Below are positions 17,578 to 22,395 of a DNA stretch of 25,076 nucleotides, one piece after another. A program made the position numbers and the translations under genes. This DNA is from Acidimicrobiia bacterium. Lineage in GTDB: Bacteria > Actinomycetota > Acidimicrobiia > Acidimicrobiales > Poriferisodalaceae. Under the pieces are notes generated by a model. The model was not told the origin of the DNA. It searched no databases and saw only the letters and a list, made by a program, of their open reading frames with translations. The stretch covers positions 1 to 25,076 of the forward strand of contig JALSTE010000019.1 in assembly GCA_026983855.1 (NCBI GenBank). The letters are read 5' to 3'. Position 1 is the first letter of the stretch. Every line of letters starts with the position of its first letter.

Positions 17578-18006
17578 ATGACCACGGCGACCGATGATCA
17601 CACGCCGATTCAGACCCATGCTCCAGCTGGGCTGACCCTGCAGACCGACAAGGGAATCACCACGATCTCCGACGCCGTGGTGGCGAAACTGGCGGGACAC
17701 GCCTGCCGGGAGGTCGAGGGGGTGGCCTCATTGGGCAAGACCTTCAGAAGGCTCCTGGGTAGAGTTCGCCCGGGTGAGGAGTCACTCACCCAGGGGGTGA
17801 ATGTCGAGGTGGGTCGCAAGGAGGCAGCGGTGGATGTGGTGCTCGTGGTCCGGTACGGGTTCTCGATTCCGACATTGGCCCAAGAGGTACGCGAGAACGT
17901 GATCGCTACGGTTGAAGCGGCCACGGGCCTGATCGTCAAGGAGGTCAACATAGAGGTCGACGATCTGGAGTTCGACTCAGAACGGTCCACCAGCAGAGTC
18001 GAATAG
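17578..18006 (+). CDS. Asp23/Gls24 family envelope stress protein, 142 aa
   Basis: Soluble protein of the alkaline-shock family. In Staphylococcus aureus Asp23 is held at the membrane by AmaP and its loss triggers a cell-wall stress response. Seen: a polar N-terminal tail of about 20 residues, then the family pattern KGITTISDAVVAKLAGHACR, EVEGVASL, a beta-strand pair (GVNVEVGRKEAAVDVVLVV), and YGFSIPTLAQEVRENVI with TGLIVKEVNIEVDDLEF. ATG 17578 is preceded by GGGAGGTG at good spacing, the strongest ribosome-binding site in the cluster, which suggests high expression. Stop TAG lies immediately before the first AmaP-like gene. Confidence 0.92.
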   Translation: MTTATDDHTPIQTHAPAGLTLQTDKGITTISDAVVAKLAGHACREVEGVASLGKTFRRLLGRVRPGEESLTQGVNVEVGRKEAAVDVVLVVRYGFSIPTLAQEVRENVIATVEAATGLIVKEVNIEVDDLEFDSERSTSRVE

Positions 18007-18008
18007 GA

Positions 18009-18605
18009 GTGCTGTGCTCAGCCCGCCGCCGGCTCGCACCTCTGATGTCGATTGCGGCCGGGGTGTTGGCGCCGCTGCTGGCGATCGGCCTCGGCGCGTT
18101 CCTCATTGCCCTTTCCGCCAACTATCTGGCTCAGTCGATGGGGGGAGCCGGCCCCGTGGGACCGGAAGGCATCGAAGTGGTGGTGGACCGGTTGCGGCGG
18201 GGATGGACAGAGGGTGCGGAGGTACTGGTGGGGCTCGCTCTCCTTCTGACGGGGTTGGTCGTGACCGTGGCGGTCCTGGTGAACCGCCCGGGTGCTTCCC
18301 CGCGGTGTCTGAATCTGACCGCGACCAGATCTGACGTCCTTGCGCTCGGTGTGGAGCTGGCCAGCATGGAGGCCATGCTTGCTCACCGGGCGGCCAGTGA
18401 GGCCGGGGTTGTGCGGGCCCGGGTGAGGATCGGAGGACGGGGACGGATGGCGGTGCGTGCGGTCGTCGATCGGCCTGCGGATCCAGCTCTGGTCGAGGTT
18501 CTCACCGTGAGCCTGGAGAGGCTGTGCGGGGAGATGGGACTCCCCTGCGGAGTGGCACGGGTGGAGATCATCGAGCGGGGGCGGGAGCGGGGGAGGGTGA
18601 GGTGA
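18009..18605 (+). CDS. Two-TM AmaP-like membrane protein 1 (Asp23 anchor candidate), 198 aa
   Basis: Membrane protein with helix 1 at about 13-36 (IAAGVLAPLLAIGLGAFLIA), an external loop of about 35 residues, helix 2 at about 70-91 (AEVLVGLALLLTGLVVTVAV) and a cytoplasmic C-terminal domain of about 100 residues ending in a basic ERGRERGRVR tail. The domain alternates strands and helices (RSDVLALGVELASMEAML, VVRARVRIGGRGRMAVRAVV) like the Asp23-type domain of AmaP. The start is uncertain: GTG 18009 is fused to the AGGAG itself, while ATG 18045 has no ribosome-binding site. The stop overlaps the next gene by 4 bp (GTGA). The assignment rests on topology and neighbours, not on a strong motif. 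Confidence 0.75.
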   Translation: MLCSARRRLAPLMSIAAGVLAPLLAIGLGAFLIALSANYLAQSMGGAGPVGPEGIEVVVDRLRRGWTEGAEVLVGLALLLTGLVVTVAVLVNRPGASPRCLNLTATRSDVLALGVELASMEAMLAHRAASEAGVVRARVRIGGRGRMAVRAVVDRPADPALVEVLTVSLERLCGEMGLPCGVARVEIIERGRERGRVR

Positions 18606-19147
18606 GGGCCCTGCGTCTGGCGGCGCGTCTGCTGGTGGGTCTGGCCCTCGCGGCATTCGGGCTGGCTCTGGTTCTGGAGGCCACCGGAACCCTGGACAGG
18701 GGCTGGCGTCTGGATCTGGCCACCGTCTTGTGCCGAGTGGCCGCTCCTGGTCTGGACATGTGGGTACTGGGGTTGGTCTCACCGGTGCTGGCGTTGATCG
18801 GTCTGATGGTTCTGCTGTCCCAACTGCTTCCTTCCCCGAGTGGAAACCGACGGATCTACGAGGTCGCTGTCGGGGAGGACGGCCGAACCCTGCTCTCGGG
18901 ACGAGTGGCCAGGGCGGCGATCGAACACGAGGTATCCCTCATCCCTGGAATCAGGTCGATCTCAGCTCAGATGGGTAGACGCGCCGTTCTACTGCGAGTG
19001 GAAACCGGTGAGGAGGCGAATCCCACTGAGATCGCATCCGAGGTCGAGCTACGTCTGGGAGCTGAGTTCTGGTCCAGGTTGGGGATGGAGCCCCTGTTCC
19101 TGAGGATCCTGATGGTCTACGCGGTAGAGCCGCTCAAGTTGAGGTAG
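18602..19147 (+). CDS. Two-TM AmaP-like membrane protein 2, 181 aa
   Basis: Second protein with the same plan: a basic N-terminus, helix 1 at about 8-26 (ARLLVGLALAAFGLALVL), a 25-residue loop, helix 2 at about 54-75 (WVLGLVSPVLALIGLMVLLS), then a cytoplasmic domain with RIYEVAVGEDGRTLLSGRVA and AAIEHEVSLIPGIRSISAQM. The 'AIEHEVSLIPGI' portion is very like the core of AmaP/Asp23 proteins. GTG 18602 overlaps the previous stop (GTGA) and has GGGAGGG 5 nt upstream. The two AmaP-like proteins share little identity by eye, so they may form a heteromeric anchor rather than be a recent duplication. Confidence 0.78.
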   Translation: MRALRLAARLLVGLALAAFGLALVLEATGTLDRGWRLDLATVLCRVAAPGLDMWVLGLVSPVLALIGLMVLLSQLLPSPSGNRRIYEVAVGEDGRTLLSGRVARAAIEHEVSLIPGIRSISAQMGRRAVLLRVETGEEANPTEIASEVELRLGAEFWSRLGMEPLFLRILMVYAVEPLKLR

Positions 19148-19154
19148 GTAAGGC

Positions 19155-19343
19155 ATGAGATCAGAACGAAAGGCGGTGGCCGGAGGGCTCATCGGTTCCA
19201 TGGTGGGTCTGGTGTGGGTCACCCTTGGTGGGTGGGCGGTGTTGGCCATGGTGTCATTGGGGATCCTGGGGGGATTGATCGGATGGATGCTGGACCGTCC
19301 GGAAACGGTCATCACCTGGTTGGAGCGTCTGAAGCAGGGGTGA
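19155..19343 (+). CDS. DUF2273 small integral membrane protein, 62 aa
   Basis: Tiny membrane protein with two closely spaced helices (GGLIGSMVGLVWVTLGGW and AVLAMVSLGILGGLIGWML) and a short charged end (DRPETVITWLERLKQG). This fits DUF2273 in length, Gly-rich helix pattern and place next to asp23 and amaP. The biochemical role is unknown; it is thought to belong to the Asp23 membrane complex. ATG 19155 is preceded by GTAAGGC, 7 bp after the stop of the previous gene, so it ends the operon. The 115 bp to the convergent MscS gene hold only weak hairpins, with no clear terminator. Confidence 0.85.
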   Translation: MRSERKAVAGGLIGSMVGLVWVTLGGWAVLAMVSLGILGGLIGWMLDRPETVITWLERLKQG

Positions 19344-19458
19344 GATCCCCGGCTCACCGGGCTCGGGATGTGAGGACCCACCTTCGTGGCCCAGTTCTCC
19401 GTCGTGTCATCGGTGACAGGGCCCGGCCGGGGCTTCAGGCGATACCTCCGAGGGTGGC

Positions 19459-20190
19459 TCAGCTCTGCTGTGGGTCGGGCTTCGACCGGACCACGAAGGG
19501 GTGGTCATGAAGTTCCGCGAAAGGGACGAAGAGATGGCCCTCCTCCACCTCGAGGACCACGTGGGTGGCGTGCATGGCTCTCAAGGTTCCCTCCCGTCCC
19601 GCCACCCTGACCACCGCACCCAGGCTCAACAATGGGCGAATCGAGCGGCCGGCCGCGATCTGAGCGGCCACGTGCCGACCTCCGAGCACCGAGAGCCCGC
19701 CCAGGGCGATGGTGAGCGTCGCGACGAGCCCGGAGGTCAGGAGATTGATGAGGGTGGTGTCGATACCGAGTTGTCCGAAGGCCAGAATGGCGGCGGCGGC
19801 GGGCACCGCGACCCTGACGACCTGCTCCAATCCGTGGTTCCGGTGGCCCGAGACCCTTTGGAGGGTTTGGCCCAGAGCGGCAGCGGCCGTGACACCCAGT
19901 GCATATCCACCGATCACGAGCAGTCCGGCCACCGCCAGGTTGGGGAGCCACTGGAGTAGGTCGCCGGGGATGTTCTCGAGACGATCGGGGCTTCCGACCC
20001 CAACGGCCAGGAGAACACCGGCAGCGAAGATCAGCCAGAAAACGAAGACACTCAGTGGGGAGGAGATCTCTCGTAGGGCGGTTCGGCGGTCGGGACGGTC
20101 CAGTCCCCGACGTATCACGAGTCCGAGCAGCGCTCCGACCACCAGGCCGGACAGCACCGCCACCGCAGCGAGGATCAGTTTCTCGTCCAT
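19459..20190 (-). CDS. MscS-family mechanosensitive channel-like protein, 243 aa
   Basis: Membrane protein of the small-conductance mechanosensitive channel superfamily, acting in osmotic release or as a regulated ion channel. Seen: five hydrophobic segments (about 4-26, 45-66, 82-107, 122-145 and 150-175). WLPNLAVAGLLVIGGYALG matches the conserved TM_helix repeat; a Gly/Ala-rich pore-like helix (LVATLTIALGGLSVLGG) leads into a beta-domain (VVRVAGREGTLRAMHATHVV, then FVPFAELHDHPFVV). It lacks the alpha/beta C-terminal domain of E. coli MscS, so it is a short variant. ATG 20190 is preferred to the adjacent TTG at 20193. It lies 53 bp downstream of tatA on the same strand, possibly one operon, and converges on the Asp23 cluster. 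Confidence 0.82.
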   Translation of the reverse strand: MDEKLILAAVAVLSGLVVGALLGLVIRRGLDRPDRRTALREISSPLSVFVFWLIFAAGVLLAVGVGSPDRLENIPGDLLQWLPNLAVAGLLVIGGYALGVTAAAALGQTLQRVSGHRNHGLEQVVRVAVPAAAAILAFGQLGIDTTLINLLTSGLVATLTIALGGLSVLGGRHVAAQIAAGRSIRPLLSLGAVVRVAGREGTLRAMHATHVVLEVEEGHLFVPFAELHDHPFVVRSKPDPQQS

Positions 20191-20243
20191 CAACCAATCA
20201 TCCCACCGGAGCTCGGCCCGCGGTACCGCAGATATCGAGCGCG

Positions 20244-20387
20244 TCAGTCGTCGCTGGACGAGGCGGCGTTCCTCAGTTCCTTCTGGGCCTCACCGAGGGA
20301 ACGGGCCAGCTTGGGGAGCCGGGACCCTCCGAAGAGCAACAGCACGACTACGAGGATGATGAGCAGTTCGGGGGCTCCGAGGTTCAT
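20244..20387 (-). CDS. tatA: TatA/TatE-type twin-arginine translocase subunit, very short (47 aa)
   Basis: Component of the Tat system that exports folded proteins. Seen: MNLGAPELLIILVVVLLLFG with one N-terminal helix, the FG hinge (Phe19-Gly20), then GSRLPKLARSLGEAQKEL, the amphipathic helix with the invariant LP.LA..LG pattern, and an acidic end ASSSDD. These are all TatA hallmarks. Typical actinobacterial TatA proteins are about 80-100 aa; here the charged C-terminal tail is almost absent. Start ATG 20387 has GGAG only two nt upstream. No tatB or tatC is visible. The 261-bp region upstream (20388-20648) shows no gene. Confidence 0.88.
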   Translation of the reverse strand: MNLGAPELLIILVVVLLLFGGSRLPKLARSLGEAQKELRNAASSSDD

Positions 20388-20596
20388 GGCTCCGTACTTT
20401 CGCTGGGGGTTGATTCGATGGACGTCCGATGACGGTCCGCAGCCACAGTCTGCCCCCGATCGGTGCGTCGGGCCCGTCAGCTCGGAAGCTGCGCTTGACT
20501 GGTCATCGGAAGGTTCGATCTCGTACCTGAGTAGACCATCGACACGGTGAAGTTCAGGTGAAGACCCGATCCGAGGTGGGTACGGGCCCCGGCCGG

Positions 20597-20610
20597 GTGT
20601 GGATCCACAC
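20597..20610. promoter_or_regulatory. Perfect 14-bp palindrome GTGTGGATCCACAC
   Basis: It lies in the 261-bp gap between tatA and the AhpD-like gene, 38 bp past the latter's stop. With no loop it is a poor terminator hairpin, and a regulator-binding dyad is more likely. No partner regulator is encoded nearby. Confidence 0.35.
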
Positions 20611-20648
20611 GGTTGGGAATGAAGATCGCCCCGGTGGTGGGGGCCGGC

Positions 20649-21227
20649 TCAGCGGCCCATGGTGAAGAATTCGTCGTTGGGTCTCATGGAGGTGAGGTGC
20701 GCCATCCGATTGGAGAGGGCGAAGAACGAGGTGATGGCTCCGATGTCCCAGATGTCCTCGGGGCTGAATCCGTGACGGGCCAACTCGGCGTGATCCTCGG
20801 GGCCCACCTCGGCGGGCCGCAGGGCCAGTTTCACCGCGAAGCCGAGCATGGCCCGCTGGCGTTCGGTGACATCGGCCTTGGCCCAGTCGATGGCGATCTG
20901 GTCGGCTATGAGGGGGTCGCGGGCCCGGATCCGCAGGATCGCCCCGTGGGCCACCACGCAGTACATGCAGTCGTTGGCGGCGCTGGTGGCCACCACCACC
21001 ATCTCCTTCTCGGCCTTGGTGAGGCCGCTCTCGCGGTCCATGAGGGCGTCGTGCATGGCGAAGAAGGCCCGGAACTCGTCGGGACGGTGGGCCAGGACCA
21101 GGAACACGTTGGGCACGAAGCCGCTCTTTTCCTGAACGGCGATGATGAGGTCCCTGATGTCGTCGGGAAGGTCCTCCAGGTCCGGAACCGGGAAGCTGCT
21201 GACTGGGTGCTGGGACGGGTCTGACAT
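20649..21227 (-). CDS. AhpD-like peroxidase-related enzyme (carboxymuconolactone decarboxylase family), 192 aa
   Basis: Alkylhydroperoxidase-type protein, likely cytoplasmic, acting in peroxide or thiol redox defence. Seen: E75, then 11 residues, C87-M-Y-C90, then three residues and H94 (CMYCVVAHG). This reproduces the Glu-Cys-Cys-His proton-relay spacing of Mycobacterium AhpD (E118/C130/C133/H137). The N-terminal part (RDLIIAVQEKSGFVPNVFLV) and C-terminal FSPEDIWDIGAITSFFALSN match the 'uncharacterised peroxidase-related enzyme' subgroup. ATG 21227 has AGGA 5 nt upstream; a longer frame reaching 21377 would overlap the divergent gene and is rejected. No ahpC is adjacent. Its physiological substrate is unknown. 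Confidence 0.9.
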   Translation of the reverse strand: MSDPSQHPVSSFPVPDLEDLPDDIRDLIIAVQEKSGFVPNVFLVLAHRPDEFRAFFAMHDALMDRESGLTKAEKEMVVVATSAANDCMYCVVAHGAILRIRARDPLIADQIAIDWAKADVTERQRAMLGFAVKLALRPAEVGPEDHAELARHGFSPEDIWDIGAITSFFALSNRMAHLTSMRPNDEFFTMGR

Positions 21228-21304
21228 GGGATCCTGCCTGGCTGTCGACGACGGGTCGGCGCGGGTCGAGGGTCCGCTGAACCAATGACACCGGGTGCAG
21301 CCGG

Positions 21305-21310
21305 TACCTT
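21305..21310 (+). promoter_or_regulatory. -10 element (TACCTT) of the DUF368 gene
   Basis: TACCTT ends 8 nt before GTG 21319, implying a leaderless or near-leaderless transcript. ATGACA (21285-21290) is upstream but the spacer is only 14 bp, so the -35 assignment is weak. Confidence 0.4.
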
Positions 21311-21318
21311 CGAGCCTC

Positions 21319-22236
21319 GTGCCGAGAAAGATTCTGGCCCAGATCGGGCGCGGGTTCGCCATGGGAGCGGCCGACATCGTCCCGGGGGTGAGTGGCGGGA
21401 CGGTCGCCCTGCTGTTCGGGATCTACGAATATCTGATCGAGCAGATTCGGGACGGTGCCGCCGCCCTGAGCCTGTTGGTCCGTGGTCGTCTCGCCGACGG
21501 ATGGGAGAGGATCCGTTCCATCGACTGGGTGTTCCTGGTGGCCCTCCTGGGGGGAATCGGTCTGGCGGTGGTCACCCTCGTGGGGTGGCTGAGGAACCAG
21601 ATCGAGACCAATCCGGTCATGGTCTCCGCCGTGTTCTTCGGTCTGGTGGCCGCCTCGGCCCGGGTCGCCTGGGGCGAGGTCAGGGAGAAGGACCGTCTGA
21701 GGGCGGTGGTTCTGGCCGCGTCGACGGTCGTGTCCTTCTTCGTCCTCGGTCTCCGATCGGGACCCGTGGACAATCCGCCCCTACCGGTGGTGTTCGCGGC
21801 CGGGGCCCTGGCCATCTGCGCCATGATCCTGCCCGGGGTGTCGGGTTCGTTCATCCTGCTGATGCTGGGTCTCTACGACCATGTGACGGCGGCCGTGGAC
21901 GACCGGAACCTGTCGGTGATCGCCACCTTCGGAGTGGGGGCGGTCGTCGGGCTGGCGTCGTTCTCAACCCTGCTCCACTGGCTCCTGCGCCACCACCGGG
22001 ACACGGTGCTGGCCGTGCTGGTGGGGGTTATGGCGGGCTCCCTGAGGGTGCTGTGGCCCTGGCCGGCGGGGGAGAAGGGGATCGACAACGTGGCTCTCGG
22101 GGTGCCGGTGGGAGGCGAGGTGATCGGGGCCCTGATCGGGGCCGTGGTGGCCGGGGTGATAGTGATGGTCGTGGCCGAGATGAGTCGTCGTCGGGCCCTG
22201 ACCGAGGCGGGCCTCCCCGTCGACGGGGTCGGATAG
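21319..22236 (+). CDS. DUF368 (PopT-type) polyprenyl-phosphate transporter, 305 aa
   Basis: Polytopic membrane protein. DUF368 proteins (PopT) have been shown to recycle undecaprenyl phosphate across the membrane for cell-wall synthesis. Seen: about eight hydrophobic helices and the two inverted-repeat signatures GAADIVPGVSGGTVALLFG (N-terminal half) and MILPGVSGSFILLMLGLY (C-terminal half), each with the conserved PGVSG core. The C-terminus ends in a short charged tail (MSRRRALTEAG). Start chosen at GTG 21319, just after the -10; an in-frame GTG at 21295 lies upstream of that element. Divergent from the AhpD-like gene, with the 91 bp between them serving as both upstream regions. The 159 bp to topA hold no gene. 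Confidence 0.9.
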   Translation: MPRKILAQIGRGFAMGAADIVPGVSGGTVALLFGIYEYLIEQIRDGAAALSLLVRGRLADGWERIRSIDWVFLVALLGGIGLAVVTLVGWLRNQIETNPVMVSAVFFGLVAASARVAWGEVREKDRLRAVVLAASTVVSFFVLGLRSGPVDNPPLPVVFAAGALAICAMILPGVSGSFILLMLGLYDHVTAAVDDRNLSVIATFGVGAVVGLASFSTLLHWLLRHHRDTVLAVLVGVMAGSLRVLWPWPAGEKGIDNVALGVPVGGEVIGALIGAVVAGVIVMVVAEMSRRRALTEAGLPVDGVG

Positions 22237-22270
22237 AGGCTGAAGTCCTGTACCGTCCGGCCGAGAAATA

Positions 22271-22292
22271 CGAATCGGAGAACTCCGAATCG
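22271..22292. promoter_or_regulatory. Compound repeat upstream of topA
   Basis: CGAATCG occurs at 22271-22277 and 22286-22292 (15-bp period), and between and overlapping them is the dyad TCGGAG-AA-CTCCGA (22275-22288). A possible -10, TACCGT, lies at 22251-22256, so the repeat would be just downstream of the start of transcription. This is a candidate operator for topA; no binding protein is known here. Confidence 0.35.
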
Positions 22293-22395
22293 CGCCGGTC
22301 CGCCGCCCCATCGGTGAGACCGGACCGTGGTTCGCCCTCCATCCCGTCCGCCGCCCGCCACATCATGATCCAGAGCGATCCCCGGAGAGACCACC

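Noticed and set aside
20628..20644. Short GC hairpin (GCCCC/GGGGC) after the AhpD-like gene on the minus strand
   Set aside because: Only 5 bp with an 8-nt loop and no U-tract.
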